The position numbers and the translations under genes are program-made. Shown piece after piece: positions 16,986 through 24,988 of a DNA stretch of 35,425 nt. Location of the stretch: NCBI GenBank assembly GCA_947095945.1, contig CAMUQM010000003.1, positions 1 through 35,425 of the forward strand, in the 5' to 3' direction. The DNA is from an uncultured Prevotella sp. Its GTDB lineage: Bacteria > Bacteroidota > Bacteroidia > Bacteroidales > Bacteroidaceae. Every line of letters begins with the position of its first letter. Positions within the stretch are counted from its first letter, which is position 1. The notes below the pieces were generated by a model, which was not told the origin of the DNA, searched no databases, and was given only the letters and a program-made list of their open reading frames with translations.

Positions 16986-17876
16986 TTACTTAAATAAATG
17001 TCTGAACACAGCAGGAACTGGGGTTTCAAACTCCATACGCTGATGTGTAACAGGATGATAGAAGCAAAGCACGTATGCATGTAGACAAAGTCGATGTAGT
17101 GGGTCATCACCATTCCCATACTTTATGTCACCGCAGACAGGATGTCCCATATCAGCAGAGTGTACACGTATCTGATTCTTACGTCCCGTCTCTAACTGAT
17201 ACTCAACAAGACTATGTGCAACCGTACGGTCGAGGACATGGAAATGCGTAACTGCATATTTTCCACCATTATCCACAGGAGAACTATAGGTTACGTATGA
17301 CTTATTGTCCTTTAACCAATTAGCTATCGTACCCTCATCATGCTCCATCTCACCGCTTACCACAGCCACATAACGACGATCATAAACGATATTATGCCAG
17401 TCACGCTCCAGCAACTGCTCGGTCTGCATGTCCTTAGCATAAATCATCAGTCCTGATGTGTCACGGTCAAGGCGATGCACAACATGCGCCGTACACTTCT
17501 GCTTTGACTTACGGAAATAATCATCAAGAACAGTCTTAACATTCAACGAGGAATGACCAGCAGCCATTGAAAGAATACCGATATTCTTTTCTATCACCAC
17601 CAAGAATTTGTCTTCATAAACAATCTTCACATAGCGACTGCGGAACAAATCGTTTTTCTTACTTTTGCTGACAGATATCTTGTCGCCTGCTTTCAGCTGA
17701 TAATCGAACTGCGTAACGCACTTGCTGTTCACCTTGATACCACGGTTCTGTAGCGTTGCTTTCACCTTGTTCTTGCTCTCATTCAGATTAGCCAACAACC
17801 ATTCAAGCAACGGAGCAGGCTCCGTCACTCTATAATGCTTATATTTCTCCTCTGTATATGGGTTCTTTCTTATCAT
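16986..17876 (-). CDS. RluA-family RNA pseudouridine synthase
   Basis: Converts uridine to pseudouridine in rRNA or tRNA. An S4-like RNA-binding segment is at the N-terminus (LLEWLLANLNESKNKVKATL, then NRGIKVNSKCVTQFDYQLKA). The catalytic motif HRLDRDTSGLMIYAKD contains the nucleophilic Asp. KNQIRVHSADMGHPVCGDIK and LCLHAYVLCFYHP follow in the order typical of RluC/RluD-like enzymes. The frame extends to a TTG at 17891, but the first ATG at 17876 (MIRKNPYTEE) is preferred: a -7-like TACTTTTG (17888-17881, minus) would overlap the longer start. Which uridine is modified cannot be told from sequence. Confidence 0.92.
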   Translation of the reverse strand: MIRKNPYTEEKYKHYRVTEPAPLLEWLLANLNESKNKVKATLQNRGIKVNSKCVTQFDYQLKAGDKISVSKSKKNDLFRSRYVKIVYEDKFLVVIEKNIGILSMAAGHSSLNVKTVLDDYFRKSKQKCTAHVVHRLDRDTSGLMIYAKDMQTEQLLERDWHNIVYDRRYVAVVSGEMEHDEGTIANWLKDNKSYVTYSSPVDNGGKYAVTHFHVLDRTVAHSLVEYQLETGRKNQIRVHSADMGHPVCGDIKYGNGDDPLHRLCLHAYVLCFYHPVTHQRMEFETPVPAVFRHLFK

Positions 17877-18031
17877 ACTACAAAAGTACAAAGAAATAAT
17901 GACTTAAACTATTACGAGTATAACAAATCAATCATCTTGTTACATATCAGCAAGAGACTGTCAACATGGAAAAAGAGAACAATAGTACTTAAACCATCTA
18001 AAAAAGTAAAGCGATGCATACTAAAAGAGGC

Positions 18032-18565
18032 TTAAAACATCTTCACCCACTCACGGAAACGAACAAGTCCTTCCTCTCCAAATTTTGAAAGACTCTTTAT
18101 CGCTTGTTCAATTGTCTTTTCTTCATCAAGATGTGTCTTGGAAAAGAACTTATCAGCATAACAAATAACTTTCTCTTCCATTGTTTCTGGAAGGAAATCT
18201 TGTTCTGGAAGTGGTAGCTTTTGTGCGATGATTTGGCTGCGTGTTATACCTGCTCCCGTATGGCGTTCACAGACACGAGCATGTTGAGGAAAGCCCTCTG
18301 CACGCAACATTTCAGCACCAATACGTCCATGACAGATATAAGGTTCGCTTCCAAAGCATTGAATACTCGGTGCATTGCAACGAACAATACCTATATCATG
18401 CAGCATAGCAGCTTCCTCTATAAATTGTCGATTGAGCGACAATTCTGGGTGATGGTCGGCAATAGCAAGTGCCTTATCCGCTACCGCACGGCTATGAACC
18501 AAGAGGATACGTCGCAATTCGTTATCCTCTGGATAGTATTTATTGATAATTGCTTGATAATCCAT
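18032..18565 (-). CDS. HD-domain phosphohydrolase (HDIG type)
   Basis: Small cytoplasmic metal-dependent phosphohydrolase of the HD superfamily. Metal-binding residues are visible: His24 in LLVHSRAVADKALAIADHHP, His56-Asp57 in AAMLHDIGIV, a later His in YICHGRIGAEMLRAEGFP, HARVCERHTG, and Asp in ICYADKFFSK. That order matches stand-alone HDIG proteins of about 170-190 residues, whose natural substrates (nucleotides or similar phosphates) are mostly undefined. The ATG lies only 7 bases after the T-run of a strong hairpin terminator (18571-18631), so either this gene has a promoter inside the hairpin region or depends on read-through from the upstream carboxyltransferase gene. Confidence 0.88.
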   Translation of the reverse strand: MDYQAIINKYYPEDNELRRILLVHSRAVADKALAIADHHPELSLNRQFIEEAAMLHDIGIVRCNAPSIQCFGSEPYICHGRIGAEMLRAEGFPQHARVCERHTGAGITRSQIIAQKLPLPEQDFLPETMEEKVICYADKFFSKTHLDEEKTIEQAIKSLSKFGEEGLVRFREWVKMF

Positions 18566-18570
18566 ATAAT

Positions 18571-18631
18571 CAAAAAAGCCACGCTTCCTCTCCCAGACAG
18601 TTTTACACCGTCATGAATGAGGAACCGTGGC
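18571..18631 (-). terminator. Strong terminator or attenuator between the carboxyltransferase and HD genes
   Basis: On the minus strand GCCACGGTTCCTC pairs with GAGGAAGCGTGGC (one internal mismatch), followed by TTTTTT. The loop contains a second small stem, GACGGT with ACTGTC. It begins 24 bases after the carboxyltransferase stop and its T-run ends 6 bases before the HD gene's ATG. Confidence 0.85.
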
Positions 18632-18655
18632 CCTATCATTTATAATAATCTTTCT

Positions 18656-20446
18656 TTATTCTTCGTGTGCTCTCTCGATGTAAGCGATAACATCGCCCTT
18701 ATCAACCTTAGCACCCTGCTTAGCGTTGATTTCAACCAACTTACCACCGAGGGCAGCAGGAACAGTTACGAACTCGCCCCAAGGAGCCTGAACGTAACAG
18801 AAGACATCACCTTCCTTGTACTCCTTACCGATGAATGGTTCGATAGCTGGAGCAGCCTCACCATCACCCTGAAATTCCCAGAAGAGCTGACCCTTAACAG
18901 GAGAAACGATAGCATCAGCCTTAGCATGCTTGAATGCAGCAGCCTCCTCTGGGCTTACCTTTGCACCGAGTTTCGCATCTTTTGCAGCCTGAAGATCAGC
19001 AAGGAAGTTCTTCTTAGCCTGTCCACTCTTGTAGTTGCGGTACTGCTCTGGGTGCATAGCCAACTCGAAGAGTTCCTCATCATCCTGACCATAATCCCAT
19101 CCGTTCTCATCCATTTCCTTGCGGAAGTCGTCAAGAGCGTTAGCGAGTAAGGTGTGAGGATCGGCATCAGTGAACTCAAGACCCTTCTGCTTAGCAAGGT
19201 CTTTCAACTCCTGACAAATCTCACCGGGAACACGACCACTCTTACCGAGAATCATACCCCACATAGAATCGTCCATCATTACGTAGCGACCCTTACCCTG
19301 CTCAAGGGTGAGAAGGTTCATAAGAGCAATATTCTTAACGTATTGTGAGAATGGAGTTACCAATGGAGGATAACCAACTTGTGGCCATACGTATGCTACC
19401 TCGTCGAACAACTTAACGAGCATATCATCTACAGAAAGCTCTGCCTCGCCTTTCTTCTTGCGGAGGTTATTGATAGACGAACGGATACCACCGAGGTCAG
19501 CCATCATTGAACCCATCATACCACCGGGCAAACCACAACCAAGAAGCAGTGAACTCATAATCTTGTTCTGTGGGTTGATGAAGTAGCCTAACCACTCATC
19601 GATAAACTCCTGAGTCATAGCACGAGCCTTCATGTAGGCATCCATGTTGATTTCTGGCACATCAAAGCCAGCGTTCTTCAACATGCTCTGTACAGAGATA
19701 ACATCTGGGTGTACCTTACCCCATGACAATGGCTCAATTGCAACATCAAGAATATCCATACCATTCTTGGCTACCTCAAGCATAGAAGCCATTGACAAGC
19801 CGGGACCAGAGTGACCATGATACTCCAAAATCACGTCTGGATGCTTCTCCTTAATACGACGAGTCAACTCGCCAAGGAATGCAGGCTGACCGATACCAGC
19901 CATATCCTTCAAGCAAAGCTCCTCTGCACCAGCTGCGATTTCCTCGTCAGCCAACTTGCAGTAGTACTCAATTGTATGAACAGGAGAGGTAGTGATACAG
20001 AGTGTACCCTGTGGAGTCATACCAGCTTCCTTAGCCCACTTCAATGCAGGCGCAATATTACGAATGTCGTTCAGACCGTCGAAGAGACGAGTAATATCCA
20101 CACCCTGTGCATGCTTTACACGATACATCAGTGCACGAACATCATCAGGAACAGGATACATACGCAGTGCATTCAAACCACGATCAAGCATGTGTGTCTT
20201 GATACCAGCCTCATGCAGAATCTTAGTATAGGCACGTACAGACTCGTTAGGGTTTTCACCTGCCAAAAGGTTTACCTGCTCGAAAGCACCACCATTAGTC
20301 TCTACACGTGAAAAACAACCCATCTCAATGAAGAGAGGTGCAATACGTACCAACTGGTCCTTACGTGGCTGAAACTTGCCAGAGCTCTGCCACATGTCTC
20401 GATAAATGAGACTGAACTGAATTTTCTTTCCCATATATGTTTTCAA
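18656..20446 (-). CDS. Carboxyltransferase (oxaloacetate decarboxylase alpha / pyruvate carboxylase B-like) with biotinyl-like tail lacking the biotin Lys
   Basis: Resembles the carboxyltransferase subunit of biotin-dependent decarboxylases and carboxylases acting on oxaloacetate/pyruvate. The TIM-barrel part (about 1-280) has FSLIYRDMWQSSGKF (the family's RDxxQS), FSRVETNGGAFEQVN, LCLKDMAGIGQP (candidate carbamylated Lys and metal ligand) and EYHGHSGPG (metal-binding HxH). The conserved carboxyltransferase domain follows (LPGGMMGSMM; YVWPQVGYPPLVTPFSQYVKN). The last about 85 residues (510-592) look like a biotinyl/lipoyl domain, ending KGDVIAYIE, but at the biotin site the usual MKM is replaced by VQAPWGE (about 552-558). 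So it cannot carry biotin there. It may work with a separate biotin carrier, or have another role. Length is 596; an alternative start is Met5. Confidence 0.85.
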   Translation of the reverse strand: MKTYMGKKIQFSLIYRDMWQSSGKFQPRKDQLVRIAPLFIEMGCFSRVETNGGAFEQVNLLAGENPNESVRAYTKILHEAGIKTHMLDRGLNALRMYPVPDDVRALMYRVKHAQGVDITRLFDGLNDIRNIAPALKWAKEAGMTPQGTLCITTSPVHTIEYYCKLADEEIAAGAEELCLKDMAGIGQPAFLGELTRRIKEKHPDVILEYHGHSGPGLSMASMLEVAKNGMDILDVAIEPLSWGKVHPDVISVQSMLKNAGFDVPEINMDAYMKARAMTQEFIDEWLGYFINPQNKIMSSLLLGCGLPGGMMGSMMADLGGIRSSINNLRKKKGEAELSVDDMLVKLFDEVAYVWPQVGYPPLVTPFSQYVKNIALMNLLTLEQGKGRYVMMDDSMWGMILGKSGRVPGEICQELKDLAKQKGLEFTDADPHTLLANALDDFRKEMDENGWDYGQDDEELFELAMHPEQYRNYKSGQAKKNFLADLQAAKDAKLGAKVSPEEAAAFKHAKADAIVSPVKGQLFWEFQGDGEAAPAIEPFIGKEYKEGDVFCYVQAPWGEFVTVPAALGGKLVEINAKQGAKVDKGDVIAYIERAHEE

Positions 20447-20466
20447 TATGTTTTCTATAATGAAGG

Positions 20467-20483
20467 GATTGCAACTTGCAATC
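20467..20483 (-). promoter_or_regulatory. 17-bp palindrome in the carboxyltransferase leader
   Basis: GATTGCAA-c-TTGCAATC is a perfect 8-bp inverted repeat around one base. It lies 20 bases upstream of the ATG at 20446 and just downstream of a -7 element. Position and symmetry suit a dimeric repressor site; the binding protein is unknown. Confidence 0.4.
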
Positions 20484-20490
20484 TGACCTG

Positions 20491-20498
20491 CAAATTTA
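20491..20498 (-). promoter_or_regulatory. -7 promoter element of the carboxyltransferase gene
   Basis: Reads TAAATTTG on the minus strand, matching TAnnTTTG, 44 bases upstream of the start codon. No TTTG is present at the expected -33 position. Confidence 0.45.
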
Positions 20499-20551
20499 GA
20501 TAAAAATTTCCAAAAAACGACTGACAGCTAATATTTTTTGCAATAATTGAC

Positions 20552-20559
20552 TATCTTTG
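20552..20559 (+). promoter_or_regulatory. -7 promoter element of the lipoprotein gene at 20578
   Basis: TATCTTTG lies 18 bases before the ATG at 20578. It contains the upstream in-frame TTG (20557), which rules that codon out as a sensible start. Confidence 0.55.
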
Positions 20560-20577
20560 CAGTCTAAAAGTAAGTAC

Positions 20578-21390
20578 ATGAAGAAAATGTTTTTTCCTCT
20601 CATCGGTTTTACACTGCTTTTCCTTACAGCTTGTTATAACCAAGTATCAACTGGAGACCGCAGTGCAATTGATGTGGAGGTTCAAATGAAAGGTGATAGT
20701 ACACGCTACGGATTGGCGTGTGACGGCTGTTCTGATTCTGTGATAGTTCTCCTACCTAACGAGGGAGGTGACCCTATCAAGTTTGACATTGTAACAGCAA
20801 AACGCAATGGCATGGTCTACGGAACTCCGCAGATTGGTGATGCATTGGCGATTGTACCGAACCCCATTGACCCTTACGAGGCAGAAATGGTTATTGACCT
20901 TGAACAGATGAAGGGTACATGGACTTTTCAAGTCGTGCCAAAGTTGAAGCCTAATCCTACCAAAACAGAGGAGGAGATATTGGCTGGAATGAGCGATTCT
21001 ATGAAAGCTGCATTGTTTATACCACGTGAATATGGTTTTACACTGAAGAGTTACAACCAAGCTTCACCAGTAGGTTATATCATGAAAGCCAATTCTTTGG
21101 AAGATGAAAGCCCTGTTGAATACCCAAAGGTGACTGTTTATACGAGTTGGCATATCTTCAACGGCAGACTTTATATTTACAAGGACACACTTGATGAACA
21201 GGGAAATCGCATCCCTCAAGACTCTGTCGGCTTTGACTCTGGTTCTATGCGCCATCTTTCAGCAGACTCTATGGCTGCTCTCTTTGGCAAAAAAGTAATG
21301 CAGTATCATCGCAAGAAGAATGCATTGGAAGCGAACAAAGAAGCACAAAAAGCTGAAGAGAAGAACGCTGCAACACCTGTCAAAAAATAA
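20578..21390 (+). CDS. Uncharacterised lipoprotein
   Basis: I do not recognise the family. The protein starts with a lipoprotein signal, MKKMFFPLIGFTLLFLTAC, with Cys19 as acylation site. A body of about 250 residues follows, with beta-rich patterns (IDVEVQMKGDSTRYGLACDG, MVIDLEQMKGTWTFQVVPK, YPKVTVYTSWHIFNGRLYIY) and a charged helical tail (HRKKNALEANKEAQKAEEKN). A pair of cysteines sits in LACDGCSD. The ATG at 20578 is chosen over an in-frame TTG because that codon is part of the -7 promoter element. It lies 102 bases upstream of the ExbB gene on the same strand, separated by a weak CAACC/GGTTG stem (about 21407-21430), so co-expression is possible but not shown. Confidence 0.8.
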   Translation: MKKMFFPLIGFTLLFLTACYNQVSTGDRSAIDVEVQMKGDSTRYGLACDGCSDSVIVLLPNEGGDPIKFDIVTAKRNGMVYGTPQIGDALAIVPNPIDPYEAEMVIDLEQMKGTWTFQVVPKLKPNPTKTEEEILAGMSDSMKAALFIPREYGFTLKSYNQASPVGYIMKANSLEDESPVEYPKVTVYTSWHIFNGRLYIYKDTLDEQGNRIPQDSVGFDSGSMRHLSADSMAALFGKKVMQYHRKKNALEANKEAQKAEEKNAATPVKK

Positions 21391-21492
21391 AGATATAACA
21401 AATTCTCAACCCAAATCTACTTAGGTTGATTCATCTTTAATAACAAAGAAGCGATAAAAATTTAACAAAGGAGACTATTATTAGGTTTTAAA

Positions 21493-22326
21493 ATGAGGAA
21501 ATTAATAGCACTATTTTCATTCATAACAATTCTCACTTTCTCTTGCTCAACGATTGTTTCAGCTCAGACACCAGCCAGAACTGCGATTACAGCTACTGCA
21601 GACACGCTTTCGGATGATGCACTCAATGAGTCTGGTGTAGCCGATACTGCAACCGTTAAAACACCAACTACACAAGATGTTGGTATCCATCAATCGTTGA
21701 AGCGAAAGTTTATTGAGGGTAATGCTGGCTTTATGTCATTAGTGGCATTGGCTTTAGTACTGGGTTTAGCATTCTGTATTGAACGCATCATCTACCTAAG
21801 TCTTTCCGAGATTGATGCCAAACGATTTGTTGGTAAATTAGAGGATATGATTGTTGCAGGCGAGATAGAGCAGGCAAAAGAACTGAGTCGTGATACACGC
21901 GGACCAGTAGCATCAATCTGTTATCAGGGTTTGCTACGTATAGACGATTCTATTGAGAACATTGAACGCAGTGTTACCTCATACGGTAGTGTTCAAAGTG
22001 CCAACCTTGAGAAGGGTTGTTCATGGATTACTCTCTTCATCGCAATGGCTCCATCGCTTGGTTTTCTTGGAACGGTTATCGGTATGGTTATGGCATTCGA
22101 TCAGATTCAAGAGGCAGGCGACATCAGTCCAACAATCGTGGCATCAGGTATGAAAGTAGCTTTGATTACTACTATCTTTGGTATCATCGTAGCCCTTGTG
22201 CTGCAAGTATTCTACAACTATATCCTCTCAAAGATTGACCATATCACAGCACAGATGGAAGAATCTGCCATCTCACTGTTAGATTCAATAATGAAATACA
22301 AGCTGAAATCAATTCATAATTCATAA
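21493..22326 (+). CDS. exbB: ExbB/TolQ/MotA-family proton channel protein
   Basis: Inner-membrane channel component that uses the proton gradient to drive TonB or a Tol-like partner. It has an N-terminal signal-like helix (MRKLIALFSFITILTFSCST), a Thr/Ala-rich periplasmic linker (about 25-70), and three family transmembrane helices (about 79-101, 179-201, 221-243). The conserved core LFIAMAPSLGFLGTVIGMVM and the preceding cytoplasmic stretch LEKGCSWIT match the MotA_TolQ_ExbB domain. Length 277. It heads a run with a four-helix membrane protein and two ExbD proteins, although a 264-base repeat-filled gap follows it. Whether it serves TonB or another partner is not decided by the sequence. Confidence 0.92.
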   Translation: MRKLIALFSFITILTFSCSTIVSAQTPARTAITATADTLSDDALNESGVADTATVKTPTTQDVGIHQSLKRKFIEGNAGFMSLVALALVLGLAFCIERIIYLSLSEIDAKRFVGKLEDMIVAGEIEQAKELSRDTRGPVASICYQGLLRIDDSIENIERSVTSYGSVQSANLEKGCSWITLFIAMAPSLGFLGTVIGMVMAFDQIQEAGDISPTIVASGMKVALITTIFGIIVALVLQVFYNYILSKIDHITAQMEESAISLLDSIMKYKLKSIHNS

Positions 22327-22331
22327 TTGAG

Positions 22332-22578
22332 AATTCATAATTCATAATTCAAAATTCATAATTATGATTACTTATGATTCACAATTCATTAATGATTACT
22401 CGAATAGGAGCTTATTAGTACGCAAGAATTATGATATTCATATTAAAATATTCTTACCAAGTTTCCTTCTATAACAGACATAGAAGACATCGGTAATCAT
22501 AATTATGAACTCTGAATTTTGACTTCTAAATTAAAGAAGTAATCATAATTATGAATTATGAATTTTGAATTATGAATT
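22332..22578. repeat. TTCATAA-heptamer inverted repeat within the exb cluster
   Basis: Two 41-base arms (22332-22372 and 22538-22578) are complementary at 39 of 41 positions and are built from TTCATAA/TTCAAAA heptamers. A partial direct copy lies at about 22492-22535. About 165 bases lie between the arms, with no reading frame. The whole 22327-22590 gap is this element. Confidence 0.8.
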
Positions 22579-22590
22579 AAAACAAGTAGT

Positions 22591-23103
22591 ATGAAGAAAA
22601 TAAAAGGAATAGCAAAGATGGATGAAGAACGCATATCACAGCGTGTTCTCTACGTGATAGTAGCCCTTTCGGCTATTGTCTTCTTGGCATTCTATCTTAT
22701 TGGCTATGACACACCTTTTGCAGGCAATAGCGCCTTTAATGCGCCTATGCTTACTGACGTCTTACTTGGCTTTATGTGGGGATTGCTTGCTATCACAATT
22801 ATAGCTTCTATTATTGCCGTTGTACGTGGCATACAAAGAGCTAACCGAAGTGAAGGTGTTACCAATGGTATACCTGCCAGAAAGATAACCTATATCACCT
22901 ATGGTGTTACAGCACTCATCTTACTCTTGACGTTTGCCTTCGGTTCAACACAAACAATGATGGTCAATGGACAAAGCTTCACAGATAGCTTCTGGCTCCG
23001 TATGACAGATATGTTTGTGAACAGTTCACTACTTCTTCTTGTCCTCGCAGCAGGAGTAGTAACCTTTGGAGCGACACGCTATTATAGAAAGGGACGTGGA
23101 TAA
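22591..23103 (+). CDS. Four-helix membrane protein in the exbBD cluster
   Basis: Uncharacterised inner-membrane protein of 170 residues. Four hydrophobic segments are visible: VLYVIVALSAIVFLAFYLIG (about 20-39), LLGFMWGLLAITIIASIIAV (about 58-77), YGVTALILLLTFAFG (about 104-118) and SLLLLVLAAGVVTFGATRYY (about 145-164), with basic residues at the C-terminal end (YYRKGRG). The stop codon overlaps the next start by one base (TAATG at 23101-23105), so it is translated together with ExbD. The start could instead be the ATG at 22618 (MDEER). Its fixed place between ExbB and ExbD suggests an accessory part of the motor complex; this is inference from context alone. Confidence 0.8.
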   Translation: MKKIKGIAKMDEERISQRVLYVIVALSAIVFLAFYLIGYDTPFAGNSAFNAPMLTDVLLGFMWGLLAITIIASIIAVVRGIQRANRSEGVTNGIPARKITYITYGVTALILLLTFAFGSTQTMMVNGQSFTDSFWLRMTDMFVNSSLLLLVLAAGVVTFGATRYYRKGRG

Positions 23104-23648
23104 TGATGTTTCGTAAGAGAGAACGAAGGAAGGTTCCTATACTAAATACGACATCAACAGCAGACATTTCATTCATGCTGTTGATATTCTTCCTTGTTGC
23201 CTCTTCTATGGACCTCGACAAAGGACTATCACGTCAGCTACCAGCAATCGACAAGACAAATACGCCCCCAGCTGCTGTTGACAGCAAAAAGGTTATCCGC
23301 ATTGTTATTGATGCGGAAAATCAGGTGACACTTGATGGTAAGGCTGTGACAATGAAGGAGATTTTACAGCATGCAACACAGTTTATTCAAACCAATGGAA
23401 AAGGACACCTTATCCAATTGCAGAGTGACCGCAACGCTTCATACGACACCTACCTTCACGTGCAAAACCAATTAGTAGCAGCCTATAACAGACTCCGCAA
23501 CCAACGTTCGCAGAATCTTTTTGGTAAGGATTTTGAGCAGTGTAGTTTTGAACAACAGAAGCAGATAGTTGACGAAGTACCAATGCGCATCTCGGAAGTT
23601 TATACTGTTACAACCACAGACGACACAGGGAAAGGAGGTTCAGAATGA
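23103..23648 (+). CDS. exbD: ExbD/TolR-family biopolymer transport protein (first copy)
   Basis: Partner of ExbB in the proton-driven motor. It has a short basic cytoplasmic N-terminus (MMFRKRERRKVPILNTTS), then the single helix TADISFMLLIFFLVASSMDL with the conserved proton-carrying Asp at residue 21, then a periplasmic domain (KVIRIVIDAENQVTLDGKAV, about 60-150). Length 181 is a little longer than typical ExbD because of a tail after residue 140. The start overlaps the upstream stop by one base, and its stop overlaps the start of the second ExbD by four (ATGA), showing tight translational coupling. Confidence 0.93.
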   Translation: MMFRKRERRKVPILNTTSTADISFMLLIFFLVASSMDLDKGLSRQLPAIDKTNTPPAAVDSKKVIRIVIDAENQVTLDGKAVTMKEILQHATQFIQTNGKGHLIQLQSDRNASYDTYLHVQNQLVAAYNRLRNQRSQNLFGKDFEQCSFEQQKQIVDEVPMRISEVYTVTTTDDTGKGGSE

Positions 23649-24121
23649 AATTCTATCGTGGCAGAAATCATGAAATTCCGGCATTGAACACAGCTTCTAT
23701 GCCCGACCTTATCTTCTCTATCCTCTTCTTCTTCATGTTAGTTGTACACATGAGGAAAACAACCGTACACGTGAAGTATCAAGTGCCGATGGCAACAGAA
23801 CTCTCACGTATGTATAACAATTCAAACATACAATACATCTATATTGGTCTTCCTATCAACAAACTCGGTCAAGTAGATGGAGAAAAGATGGTTGTACAAT
23901 TAAATGACCATATCACAACGATTCCTGAAATAAAGAAATATCTAATTCAGCTCTCTGCTGTATTACCCCCAGAACAGCGCAAACAACTCTGTGTAAGTAT
24001 CAAAGCAGACCACCATGCAGACATGGGTACGATAATGGATCTCAAACAAGCGTTGAGAGAGGCTAACGTGTTGAATGTCAACTTTACAGCCACTATGAGT
24101 AGGAATAACAAACTGAAGTAG
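23645..24121 (+). CDS. exbD: ExbD/TolR-family biopolymer transport protein (second copy)
   Basis: Second ExbD-like protein of the cluster, 158 residues. It has the same plan as the first: basic N-terminus (MKFYRGRNHEIPALNTASMP), Asp21 at the head of the helix DLIFSILFFFMLVVHM, then a periplasmic domain of about 110 residues. The two copies are clearly diverged, so they probably take different positions in a hetero-oligomer, as in other Bacteroidota clusters with paired ExbD genes. It begins within the last codons of the first copy (ATGA overlap). No TonB gene follows; an Lrp-type regulator with its own promoter comes next. Confidence 0.92.
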   Translation: MKFYRGRNHEIPALNTASMPDLIFSILFFFMLVVHMRKTTVHVKYQVPMATELSRMYNNSNIQYIYIGLPINKLGQVDGEKMVVQLNDHITTIPEIKKYLIQLSAVLPPEQRKQLCVSIKADHHADMGTIMDLKQALREANVLNVNFTATMSRNNKLK

Positions 24122-24161
24122 TTTGTAAAGTTGTAATTTGTTGTAAAAAAGGGCTCCTCAT

Positions 24162-24192
24162 TTTGCTAATTAAAAGTTTTTTAATACCTTTG
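24162..24192 (+). promoter_or_regulatory. Full Bacteroidota promoter of the Lrp-type gene
   Basis: TTTG at 24162-24165 and TACCTTTG at 24185-24192 are separated by exactly 19 bases, matching the TTTG-N19-TAnnTTTG consensus. The -7 element ends 23 bases before the ATG. Confidence 0.85.
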
Positions 24193-24215
24193 TAAGCAAA
24201 ATAAAATAGAAAACA

Positions 24216-24722
24216 ATGGCACATAGAAGTTTAGATCGTCTTGATAAAAAGATTCTGCATCTCATCTCTGAGGATGCACGAATTCCATTCCTTGAGGTTG
24301 CACGTGCTTGTAATGTCAGTGGTGCAGCCATTCATCAACGTATTCAGAAGCTAACAAATCTTGGAGTAATAAAAGGTTCACAGTTTATTATTGACCCAGA
24401 GCGTATCGGTTATGAGACCTGTGCATTCATTGGTTTGAACCTTAAGAACCCTGAGAAATTTGATGATGTTGTTGAAGCTCTGCGTCAAATTCCAGAGATT
24501 GTAGAGTGTCACTACACCACCGGTGAGTATGACCTCTTCTTGAAGATTTACGCATACAACAACCATCATCTTATGTCTGTCATTCACGACAAGCTGATGC
24601 CACTTGGTCTGTCACGCAGCGAGAGTTCTATCTCTTACAATGCAGCTATCGACCGCACCTTGCCTATTGAAGGTATGAAGGTAGCTGATGTCGTTTTGGA
24701 TGAAGAAGAGGAAGAAGAATAA
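24216..24722 (+). CDS. Lrp/AsnC-family transcriptional regulator
   Basis: DNA-binding regulator of the leucine-responsive family. The N-terminal winged helix-turn-helix covers about residues 5-65: LDRLDKKILHLISEDARIPF, EVARACNVSGAAIHQRIQKL, TNLGVIKGSQFIIDPERIGY. The C-terminal RAM/ligand-binding domain covers about 70-150 (CAFIGLNLKNPEKFDDVVEA, ECHYTTGEYDLFLKIYAYNN). The tail is strongly acidic (VVLDEEEEEE). Length 168 is usual. It is transcribed alone from a consensus promoter and ends in a clear terminator. The ligand and regulon cannot be deduced, and nothing links it to the exb genes beyond position. Confidence 0.95.
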   Translation: MAHRSLDRLDKKILHLISEDARIPFLEVARACNVSGAAIHQRIQKLTNLGVIKGSQFIIDPERIGYETCAFIGLNLKNPEKFDDVVEALRQIPEIVECHYTTGEYDLFLKIYAYNNHHLMSVIHDKLMPLGLSRSESSISYNAAIDRTLPIEGMKVADVVLDEEEEEE

Positions 24723-24796
24723 AACTGCTATCTACCTATATTAATAGGTAAAGATTAACGCATAATCCTTCTATAAAGGATAATTCCCATACGAAG

Positions 24797-24836
24797 AATA
24801 GGGTGTATCAAAATTCTGACACACCCTATTTTTTTA
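24797..24836 (+). terminator. Terminator of the Lrp-type gene
   Basis: AATAGGGTGT pairs with ACACCCTATT (extended by TCA/TGA), followed by TTTTTT. It lies 75 bases past the stop. Two weaker stems (ACCTAT-ATAGGT and ATCCTT-AAGGAT) precede it. Confidence 0.9.
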
Positions 24837-24988
24837 TACCCATATGCATGAATCTGTCAAAGTAATTATCAACAAGCTAACCATTAGCTATGATACATTG
24901 ATTCAATTACAACTATCAAATTTATTAAAAGAAATCTGAAGAAACTATTCTTTCATTCCTCCGATACACGTTATTTAAGAGTGAATCT

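Noticed and set aside
17877..17891. TTG start five codons upstream of the RluA-type gene's ATG
   Set aside because: The segment coincides with a -7-like element, and the ATG at 17876 suits the family's N-terminus.
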